From Deltaproteobacteria bacterium (lineage in GTDB: Bacteria > Desulfobacterota > Deferrisomatia > Deferrisomatales > Deferrisomataceae), in NCBI GenBank assembly GCA_013152215.1, contig JAADGT010000326.1, forward strand, positions 1-5,880: DNA of 5,880 nt, given 5' to 3'. The notes below the pieces were generated by a model. That model made no database searches. It worked only from the letters and a program-made list of their open reading frames with translations, and was not told the DNA's origin. This document shows positions 1-5,337 of the stretch, piece by piece (position 1 is the stretch's first letter; each line of letters begins with the position of its first letter). The position numbers and the translations under genes are program-made.

Positions 1-774
1 GTGGCCACCTGCCAACGGCTCTTTGAGGCCTTGAAGGCGCGGTGGAGGCTGGAAGGCGCCCGGTTGGAGCTTCGGCCCGGACCGCGATCCGTGAAAAAGG
101 ACAAGCAGCGTTTCCAGTACTTGTGCCGCATCTATGCGCTGCCGGCCGGCGAGAAAGAATACGTCTGGCGGTTGGAGGGGTTCGAAGGCGTGAAGAAAGG
201 TGCGGGGTGCCGGGTCGAGATCACCGGGGACCGGAGGGGGTGGCACCAGCGTGTTCCAGAGTTCGATCGGCAGATTTTCTGGGGGCTTATGATCCCTCGG
301 GGGCAGACCTCGATGCAGGTGCTGCGCCGCCGGGGGGTCACCGAAAGAGTGCGGGCGCTGGGCTGCGGGCCGGCCGTGTTCTGCGACGAGTTCCACAAGG
401 ATCAGTTCGGAGGCTGGTACCGCCTGGGGTTTCGGGTGGCGGCGGAGGATTTGTCCGCATGGGAGCCATTGGGGGGATTGCCCGCCTTTCTCGACGCGGT
501 GGTGCAGGGACTCGAGGGGGTGTACCGGCTGTGTGACGCGGCGTTCGGCAGCGCGTCCCCGTTGGAGACGGTACCGTATCCGACAAAGGCTGACGTCGAG
601 CGTGTATTGAGGGATTTCGCAGGGAGCGCCGCGGTTCGGGTGCCGGTGCGGACCGTGCTCGACAGGCTGGCCGGGATGGGGGCGGGGCGCTGGGCCGAGG
701 GCTGGCGCGAGCGGGTGAGGGCTTCATTGCCCCAGTGGCTCAACGAAATCCGGGCGGAGGAGGAAGATGGGTAG
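1..774 (+). CDS. Unrecognised protein, first gene of a McrBC-like restriction operon; possibly 5'-partial
   Basis: This frame encodes 257 residues from a GTG at the first base of the window. The upstream side cannot be seen, so the true start may lie earlier and no ribosome site can be judged. I recognise no domain family. The protein is rich in Arg, Trp and Glu and looks soluble, with no signal peptide or membrane segment. The pentapeptide WRLEG occurs twice, at residues 15-19 and 56-60. A basic stretch (about 29-37, RSVKKDKQR) precedes a probably beta-rich middle, and the C-terminal part (about 195-250) looks helical. Its stop lies 8 nt inside the following McrB-like gene, so the two are almost certainly co-translated. 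From this position, and because the McrB-like partner lacks an N-terminal recognition domain, I infer that it may be the specificity (DNA- or modification-reading) subunit. Nothing in the sequence proves this. Gene call is firm, function is not. Confidence 0.8.
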   Translation: MATCQRLFEALKARWRLEGARLELRPGPRSVKKDKQRFQYLCRIYALPAGEKEYVWRLEGFEGVKKGAGCRVEITGDRRGWHQRVPEFDRQIFWGLMIPRGQTSMQVLRRRGVTERVRALGCGPAVFCDEFHKDQFGGWYRLGFRVAAEDLSAWEPLGGLPAFLDAVVQGLEGVYRLCDAAFGSASPLETVPYPTKADVERVLRDFAGSAAVRVPVRTVLDRLAGMGAGRWAEGWRERVRASLPQWLNEIRAEEEDG

Positions 775-2026
775 GGGCGGATTCGCGGGCATGTACTACG
801 ACGAAGCGGAGGATGTCATCGTGATTCCCGGAGCTGAGCCAAGGCCCGGAGATGTCTACGCCTACTTCAAGGAGGCTGGGTTCCACTTTCCCCGGACGGT
901 GATCACGAGCTACGTGCTGTCGCTGGCCACGAAGCCCTTTGTGATCCTCACGGGCATCTCGGGTACAGGCAAGACCAAGATCGCCCAGTTGTTCGCCCGG
1001 TACGTGGCGGAAGGGGAGGAGGGCCGCCACGCGTTCGTGTCGGTCAGGCCCGACTGGACCGACAATCGGGGCATCCTCGGATTTTACAACCTCCTGACCC
1101 AGCAGTACCAGCCCACGGAGGTCCTGCGGGTGCTGTTGTGCGCTCACGAGGAGTTGGCCCGGGCACGGGAGGAGGGGCGGACGCCCCGGCCGTATTTCGT
1201 GATCCTGGATGAGATGAACCTGGCCAAGGTGGAGCAGTACTTCTCGGACTTTCTGAGTTGCATGGAGAGCCGGCTCGGCGGAAGGGGCGAGCCGTTGTGC
1301 CTGCATGATCAGCCCGGGGCGGTTCCCGGGCCCGGGCACGAGGGAGCGGACCTGCGGGTGCCACCACGCCTGGTCATCCCGGAGAATCTCTATGTTACGG
1401 GCACCGTGAACGTGGACGAAACCACCTACATGTTCAGTCCCAAGGTGCTCGATCGGGCCAACGTGATCGAGTTCAACGAGGTGGATCTGCGGGGGTATGT
1501 GGAAGGAGGGCTTCGGGAGGAACCGTTTCCGGTGGTGGAGTTCTTCGACCCGGACGTTCGCAGACTCGTCGGCACGGCCGAGCCGGCCACGCGGGCCGAC
1601 TACGAGGCGTTCGAGCGTCTGTGGAGGCACCGCCACGGCGGGCCCAACCCGTTGCCGGCGCTGCACGACCTCTTGGCGTCCGACCACTTGCACTTCGGAT
1701 ACCGGGTGGCCAACGAGATGGCCCGTTTCGTGTGCCTGGGCGGCGGCACCACCACCGACGAAGAGTTGGTAAACCTTCTGGATCTCCAGGTGCTCCAAAA
1801 GATCCTGCCCCGGTTCCACGGGACGCTCCAGCGGCTCGGGAGGCCGTTGGCGCGGCTCTTCTGGTTCTGCGAAAAGCTTGCGGACGCGGGCCGGACAGAT
1901 CCCGCCGAGGTGGCCGAGATGGAGCCCGGGGCGGTGCGCGGGTTCCGCCTGCCTCGATCGGCCGCAAAGCTCCACCGCATGGTCCGAATCCTGTGCGAGC
2001 AGCGCTACGTGAGCGCCATCGAGTGA
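767..2026 (+). CDS. McrB-like AAA+ NTPase, motor subunit of a type IV-like restriction system
   Basis: The 419-residue protein is an AAA+ NTPase of the McrB group, which powers translocation for a partner nuclease at modified DNA. Visible motifs are Walker A GISGTGKT (residues 63-70), Walker B VILDEMN (145-151), and a sensor-1-like segment TGTVNVDETT (211-220) followed by SPKVLDRANVIEF (224-236) with a candidate arginine finger, R230. A helical C-terminal part follows. McrB proteins usually carry N-terminal recognition domains. Here only about 60 residues precede Walker A, so recognition must lie elsewhere. The McrB signature NxxDR appears as NVDE, with N and D kept and Arg replaced. The ATG at 767 follows a strong purine-rich ribosome site (GGAGGAGGAAG, 756-766), though the spacing is short, and overlaps the upstream stop by 8 nt. 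GTP rather than ATP use is expected from McrB but cannot be read from sequence. Confidence 0.9.
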   Translation: MGRGGFAGMYYDEAEDVIVIPGAEPRPGDVYAYFKEAGFHFPRTVITSYVLSLATKPFVILTGISGTGKTKIAQLFARYVAEGEEGRHAFVSVRPDWTDNRGILGFYNLLTQQYQPTEVLRVLLCAHEELARAREEGRTPRPYFVILDEMNLAKVEQYFSDFLSCMESRLGGRGEPLCLHDQPGAVPGPGHEGADLRVPPRLVIPENLYVTGTVNVDETTYMFSPKVLDRANVIEFNEVDLRGYVEGGLREEPFPVVEFFDPDVRRLVGTAEPATRADYEAFERLWRHRHGGPNPLPALHDLLASDHLHFGYRVANEMARFVCLGGGTTTDEELVNLLDLQVLQKILPRFHGTLQRLGRPLARLFWFCEKLADAGRTDPAEVAEMEPGAVRGFRLPRSAAKLHRMVRILCEQRYVSAIE

Positions 2027-2028
2027 CG

Positions 2029-3639
2029 ATGCGCCAGGGGGCCTGGTTTCCGGAGGAAGGGATCGCGTTCGCGCCAATGCTGGTGCGCTGGGAGGAGGAA
2101 TCCCTGGCGGAGCTCGACCGGGCGCCGGACGTGGTGCGTACCCGAGAGTGGGAGGGCTGTTTCGTGGTGCTGCGTCCCGGCCATCCCCGGCCCCTCACAC
2201 CAGAGGAGTTCGAGCCGTTCGGGGAGTACCTGGGCCCGGAGGCAGGGCGGTTTCTGCTCCGGAACTTCGTGGGGATGGCGAGGTTCCGGGGTATCCCCAT
2301 CGAGGTGGTGAACCAAAAGGTGGCGCCCGGGCAGTTCCGACGGATGTTCGACGAGGTGTGTCGGCGGATCCCGGAGGTTGCGTTCTCGTTCGCCACGCCG
2401 GCGGGTTTCGCGTGGGAGAGGGAAGGGACGCCGCCCGCGAAGCTCTCGTACCCCGCCCTGCTCTACCTGCTGTGGATCCTATTTTCCGCGCCCATGACCG
2501 TGGAAGCCCTGTTCTGCCTGGTCCACCGCGACCCCCACCGCCGCCTGGAGGTCGACGAGTCCGAGGTGTCCGTGGAACGGGCTGCGGGCACCACTCCGTC
2601 GGTGGCCGCGCTAGCGGGGTCCCCGGCCGGGTTGGGCGTGGTGCCCCCGAGGCATCCCCTGGCCGAAACGCCGCTGGCCAAGCTGCTGGGACCGGCCCGT
2701 GGGGGTTTCCGGTTCCCGCGGAAGATCCGCACGGCCCGCACGTTCTGGACCTATGACACCTCGGAGAACCGCTTCCTCAAACATTTCCTGACCGAACTCC
2801 GAGGTGCGGTGGCAGGGTTCCAGCGGGTGTTCTCGGATACGCCCTCGATCCTGAACGGGGAGTTTGGGCCGCTTCTGGATGAGGCCGCAGGGCTCCTGGA
2901 CGCGATGCTGGCGGATCGGTTTTTCGAGGACGTGGGAGAGTTGCGGGCAATCCCCTGGTCGTCCACCGTGCTCACCCGGCGCGACGGTTACCGAGAACTG
3001 TTCGGGTACTTCCTGGAATTCTTTGCAGCGAGCCGGATCTGGTGGAATCCGGAGGACCTCAGGGCGATCTGCGAGGCCAAGGACGTGGCCACGGTGTACG
3101 AGTACTGGGTTCTCTTCACCCTTCTCGACGCCATGGAGCGGCTTTGGGGGCCGCCCGTTCGGGTCACACCGCTGACCGTGGCCGAGACCCGCGAGGCTCG
3201 AGTCTACGAGGGGCTCAAGCTCGTCTATCCGAACGGCGGCGTGTTCGAGTTCCAGAAGAGGCTTCCTGCTTACTCCAGGGGGAGTTTCCGGCCGGACTTC
3301 GTGGTCACCCTGGGAGACCGGCGCTTAGTGCTGGACGCCAAGTACCGGAAAGCGGCCGGCGCCAGCGATTTCTTCGACGGCGAGGACGAGCCCTTTGGCT
3401 CGGGCACGGTCAAAGAGGATGACCTCGTCAAGGTGCACGCCTACCGAGACGCCTTGCTGGACCTGGGCGTGGTGGGCGCGCTGGCGGTGTATCCGGGCCG
3501 GGAGACCGCGGTGTGGGAGGCCGCGGGCGGCAGAGCCCGGGTGGGCGCCTTGGCCCTGTGCCCTGGAGCGGACGAGCAAAACGCAGAGACGTGGTCGAGG
3601 CTTTGGGAACAGCTCGAATGGCTAAGAGCCGGGGCGTGA
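2029..3639 (+). CDS. DUF2357 / PD-(D/E)XK nuclease, McrC-like subunit
   Basis: This 536-residue protein is the probable DNA-cutting partner of the McrB-like NTPase. The middle carries the DUF2357-type signature YDTSENRFLKHFL (residues 242-254). The C-terminal part is a PD-(D/E)XK nuclease fold of the former DUF524 type: RPDF with D423, then LDAKYR with D436 and K438, the expected metal-binding and catalytic residues. A conserved-looking helix DDLVKVHAYRDA (464-475) follows. A hydrophobic stretch around 145-165 is probably a buried helix, not a membrane anchor. The ATG at 2029 lies 2 nt after the NTPase stop. An in-frame GTG at 2023 would overlap that stop as GTGA and add two residues. Neither has a clear ribosome site, so translational coupling is likely. 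The frame is open upstream to 1621, but that stretch lies inside the NTPase gene and reads as a shadow. No lesion is visible, so the nuclease looks intact. The family assignment is confident; the substrate is unknown. Confidence 0.88.
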   Translation: MRQGAWFPEEGIAFAPMLVRWEEESLAELDRAPDVVRTREWEGCFVVLRPGHPRPLTPEEFEPFGEYLGPEAGRFLLRNFVGMARFRGIPIEVVNQKVAPGQFRRMFDEVCRRIPEVAFSFATPAGFAWEREGTPPAKLSYPALLYLLWILFSAPMTVEALFCLVHRDPHRRLEVDESEVSVERAAGTTPSVAALAGSPAGLGVVPPRHPLAETPLAKLLGPARGGFRFPRKIRTARTFWTYDTSENRFLKHFLTELRGAVAGFQRVFSDTPSILNGEFGPLLDEAAGLLDAMLADRFFEDVGELRAIPWSSTVLTRRDGYRELFGYFLEFFAASRIWWNPEDLRAICEAKDVATVYEYWVLFTLLDAMERLWGPPVRVTPLTVAETREARVYEGLKLVYPNGGVFEFQKRLPAYSRGSFRPDFVVTLGDRRLVLDAKYRKAAGASDFFDGEDEPFGSGTVKEDDLVKVHAYRDALLDLGVVGALAVYPGRETAVWEAAGGRARVGALALCPGADEQNAETWSRLWEQLEWLRAGA

Positions 3640-3741
3640 GCCCCAATTGGCGTGGAATGTGCCTGTTGGACGCAAGACCGATCGGTTTCTCGAACGGGTG
3701 CTCCCGCCATGGACGTCCCTGGGGCGGAAAACCGTTGGGGT

Positions 3742-3858
3742 AACGAACGATCTAAGAACCTCGCCTACGTGGCCATCACCCGGGTCCGGTACGAGCTTGT
3801 GGTTCCCTACGTGACCGAGAACGGCCTCGTCCGGAGGCTACGGAGGAGCCTGGGGTGA
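3742..3858 (+). pseudogene. C-terminal remnant of a UvrD/Rep-type helicase
   Basis: The plus-strand frame ending at the TGA 3856-3858 contains NLAYVAITRVR, encoded by 3757-3789, followed by YELVVPY and an Arg-rich tail. This is the superfamily 1 helicase motif VI context (consensus of the type LLYVAxTRAR), which normally sits near the C-terminus of UvrD, Rep and PcrA-like proteins and contributes the arginine that contacts the ATP phosphates. Only about 38 codons look helicase-like. Upstream of about 3742 the similarity stops, and no Walker A or other helicase motifs occur before the nuclease gene ends. Possible starts at 3652 or 3709 have no ribosome site. I therefore read it as the surviving tail of a deleted gene. 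The second Arg-context residue is Val (TRVR instead of TRAR). It may once have been a further gene of the neighbouring defence operon, but that is a guess. Confidence 0.6.
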
Positions 3859-3970
3859 ATCGCTGCGGGGCCGGGCGATGGCCAAGGAAGCGAGTAGTTA
3901 TGCATGGAGCGATTGGAAAGTACTGGGGTTTTTAAGCCGCCAAGCCGTCAAGCGGGCCGAAGGCCCCCGA

Positions 3971-3991
3971 CCGACGACCAACGACCGAAGT
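3971..3991. repeat. Short degenerate heptamer tandem repeat
   Basis: Three imperfect 7-base units lie in tandem: CCGACGA, CCAACGA and CCGAAGT. Just upstream (about 3929-3944) the 8-mers CGCCAAGC and CGTCAAGC also form a near-repeat. The units are too short and diverged for a CRISPR array and encode nothing evident. They probably mark non-coding, slipped or decayed DNA at the border of the accessory genes. Confidence 0.4.
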
Positions 3992-3998
3992 TACATGC

Positions 3999-4027
3999 TT
4001 GCCGGGGGCATACAAGGATTGTATGTT
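3999..4027 (+). promoter_or_regulatory. Sigma-70-like promoter for the toxin-antitoxin pair
   Basis: A -35-like TTGCCG (3999-4004) and a -10-like TATGTT (4022-4027) are separated by the optimal 17 bases. Each matches the consensus at four of six positions. The pair lies about 35 bases upstream of the antitoxin ATG, in a locally AT-richer spot of an otherwise GC-rich window, as expected for a real promoter. The actual start site is not known. Confidence 0.5.
4009..4025. promoter_or_regulatory. Perfect inverted repeat, candidate antitoxin operator
   Basis: CATACAA (4009-4015) and TTGTATG (4019-4025) are exact reverse complements separated by GGA. The right arm covers the first four bases of the predicted -10 box. 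Ribbon-helix-helix antitoxins bind such short palindromes as dimers of dimers and repress their own operon. The position, directly upstream of a ribbon-helix-helix gene, supports that role. There is no T-run after it, and it lies ahead of a gene, so a terminator is unlikely. Confidence 0.55.
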
Positions 4028-4061
4028 TCCAGAAAAGTCAGATCCGGGAGGTGCTGGGACC

Positions 4062-4316
4062 ATGCGCGTGGCAACGGTAAACATCTCGTTTCCGCCGGAG
4101 CTTCTGGCGGCGATCGATGAGGAGGCCCGAAAGGAGGCGAGAAGCCGCTCGGAGATCCTACGGGAGGCAGCCCGGATGTACCTGGAACGGCAGCAACGCT
4201 GGGAACGGATTTTCGATCTGGGCGAACGGGTGCGGCAAGATCGTGGGCTCGTACCGGAGGACGTTCAGGAGGAGATTGCGGCGGTCAGACGGGAGCGCCG
4301 GGAACAGAACGGGTGA
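4062..4316 (+). CDS. Ribbon-helix-helix (CopG-like) antitoxin
   Basis: This 84-residue protein opens with a short beta strand (VATVNISFP, residues 3-11), then two helices (LLAAIDEEARKEA and SRSEILREAARMYLER). This is the classic ribbon-helix-helix fold: a dimer inserts the paired strands into the DNA major groove. The SRSEIL turn between the helices is typical. The charged C-terminal half (about 45-84) is the part that in this class wraps and neutralises the toxin. The ATG at 4062 is preferred because GGGAGG (4046-4051) lies 10 nt upstream and the fold begins immediately after it. The frame is open back to 3999 but those codons overlap the promoter. The PIN toxin follows after 3 nt in the same frame. 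The palindrome at 4009-4025 is the likely binding site for self-repression. The fold assignment is strong, and the toxin pairing rests on adjacency. Confidence 0.85.
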   Translation: MRVATVNISFPPELLAAIDEEARKEARSRSEILREAARMYLERQQRWERIFDLGERVRQDRGLVPEDVQEEIAAVRRERREQNG

Positions 4317-4319
4317 GGC

Positions 4320-4730
4320 TTGACCCGGATCGTGTGTGACACCAACGTGATCGTGTCGGCCGTTGTTTTCGGGGGGCCTCCGCGGCGTGTGCTGGAACTC
4401 GTGAGTGAGGGCAAGGTCGCGGGAGCGCTGTCGCTGGCCATCTGCTGGGAGGTAGAGGCCGTGCTGCTGCGCCCCAAGTTTGGGCTGACGGGGGCCCAGG
4501 TGGCCGCGATCATCGAGGCCCTTCGGGATACGTTCTACCTGGTGTCCCCCCAGGAGACGGTGGACGCGGTGCCCGACGACCCGGACGATAATCGGGTCTT
4601 GGAAGCGGCCTTGGCCGCTGGCGCGGACAGGGTCGTGACGGGTGACCGGCACCTGTTGTCCCTGGAATCGTATCGAGGGATTCGCGTGCTCTCCCCGGCC
4701 GAGTTCCTGAAAGAGTGGGAGGCCCGGTGA
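4320..4730 (+). CDS. PIN-domain toxin, putative ribonuclease (COG1569-like)
   Basis: The 136-residue product has the PIN-domain layout of VapC-like and COG1569 toxins, which are metal-dependent ribonucleases. It shows an N-terminal strand with CDTNVIVSA (D7, N9), a helix with E44/E46 (WEVEAVL), DPDDNRVLEAAL (D90, N91), and VVTGDRHLL (D109). These give the usual acidic metal-binding set. The C-terminal IRVLSPAEFL is typical of the COG1569 type. Length is normal for the family and no lesion is seen, so it should be active. TTG at 4320 is the only start that leaves the first catalytic strand whole. There is no well-spaced ribosome site, so expression probably depends on coupling to the antitoxin, whose TGA lies 3 nt upstream. 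The two genes share one reading frame. The RNA target cannot be inferred. Confidence 0.88.
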   Translation: MTRIVCDTNVIVSAVVFGGPPRRVLELVSEGKVAGALSLAICWEVEAVLLRPKFGLTGAQVAAIIEALRDTFYLVSPQETVDAVPDDPDDNRVLEAALAAGADRVVTGDRHLLSLESYRGIRVLSPAEFLKEWEAR

Positions 4731-4819
4731 GCGTTCGTCACCGCGCCTCGTTCCCGGTGCAGGACCCGCGCCCGGCCGACGAGATCCGCGGGTATGACGA
4801 AGACGGGTTGCCGCGTTGA
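4727..4819 (+). CDS. Possible small ORF of 30 codons after the PIN toxin
   Basis: A GTG at 4727 overlaps the toxin stop as GTGA and opens a 30-codon frame ending at TGA 4817-4819, just before the ribosome site of the asparaginase-like gene. The peptide is acidic at its end (IRGYDEDGLPR) and matches no family I can name. The coupled position is the only positive evidence. It could be the tail of a lost gene or a chance frame in GC-rich DNA, and I think chance is at least as likely as a real gene. Confidence 0.2.
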   Translation: MSVRHRASFPVQDPRPADEIRGYDEDGLPR

Positions 4820-4833
4820 TCGGGAGGCGAGCG

Positions 4834-5337
4834 GTGCGGATTCGGGTGATCACCACGGGGGGCACGATCGACAAGGTGTACTTCGACGCCAAGAGCACCT
4901 ACGAGGTGGGCGAGCCCCTGGCCGGGGAGGTGCTCCGGGAGGCCGGGGTGGCGTTCGAGTACGAGGTGGAGCCGGTGATGCGCAAGGACAGCCTGGAGAT
5001 CACGCCCGAGGACCGGGCCCGGATCCGCGAGGCGGTGGAGCGCTGCCCCGAGGCCCGGGTGGTGGTGACCCACGGCACCGACACCATGGCCGAGACCGGC
5101 CGGGCGCTCGCCGGCATCCCCGGCAAGACCGTGGTGCTCACGGGTGCGATCCAGCCGGGCCGGTTCCGGTCCACGGACGCGCCGTTCAACCTGGGGTTCG
5201 CCGTGGCCGCCGTGCAGATCCTGCCGCCCGGGGTGTACCTGGCCATGAACGGACGGGTGTTCGACCCGTTCCGGGTGCGCAAAAACCTCAGGACGAACCG
5301 GTTCGAAGCGGTGGAGCCCCGGCCCCGCTCCGGGTGA
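4834..5337 (+). CDS. Single-domain asparaginase-like protein
   Basis: The 167-residue product matches the N-terminal domain of L-asparaginase (COG0252). It has TTGGTID at residues 7-13, with T11 equivalent to the catalytic threonine of E. coli AnsB, and THGTDTM at 79-85, with T82 and D83 equivalent to the second Thr/Asp pair. LTGAIQP (102-108) and a late MNGRVFDP segment follow. Full asparaginases are about 330 residues with a second domain, absent here. Stand-alone short versions form a known group, so this need not be a truncation. In the stretch where the catalytic lysine of AnsB (K162) would fall, the sequence reads AAVQIL and has no Lys, so asparagine hydrolysis is uncertain. GTG 4834 is preferred to TTG 4816 because GGGAGG (4822-4827) is well spaced before it. 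The last 50 bp overlap the convergent permease gene. Confidence 0.82.
   Translation: MRIRVITTGGTIDKVYFDAKSTYEVGEPLAGEVLREAGVAFEYEVEPVMRKDSLEITPEDRARIREAVERCPEARVVVTHGTDTMAETGRALAGIPGKTVVLTGAIQPGRFRSTDAPFNLGFAVAAVQILPPGVYLAMNGRVFDPFRVRKNLRTNRFEAVEPRPRSG

Larger units (their letters stand above)
3640..4061 (+). other. Intergenic accessory segment without an intact gene
   Basis: These 422 bases separate the restriction operon from the toxin-antitoxin pair. They contain a helicase remnant (3742-3858), a more AT-rich patch around 3890-3930, a degenerate heptamer repeat (3971-3991) and the toxin-antitoxin promoter and operator (3999-4027). The frames covering 3652-3858 and 3878-4120 give low-complexity products with no ribosome site. 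I see no factor-independent terminator after the nuclease gene. The mix suggests deletion and decay at an insertion junction. Confidence 0.6.

Noticed and set aside
1621..2028. Upstream extension of the nuclease reading frame inside the NTPase gene
   Set aside because: The product of this stretch is Arg/Pro/Gly-rich shadow sequence, and it would overlap the NTPase by about 400 bp. Starts at 2023 or 2029 fit the operon.
740..2077. 445-codon minus-strand open frame covering the whole NTPase gene
   Set aside because: The plus strand here has clear AAA+ motifs. The antisense product is rich in His, Pro and Arg without any domain, a usual artefact of third-position GC.
3954..3966. GGGCC-GAA-GGCCC stem-loop as a terminator
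   Set aside because: It has only 5 base pairs and no T-run on either strand, and it lies over 300 bp from the nuclease stop.
3929..3991. CRISPR-like array
   Set aside because: The units are 7-8 bases, imperfect and directly adjacent, with no spacers.
3878..4120. 80-codon plus-strand frame across the toxin-antitoxin promoter
   Set aside because: It runs through repeats, promoter and antitoxin start in another frame, has no ribosome site and no recognisable product.
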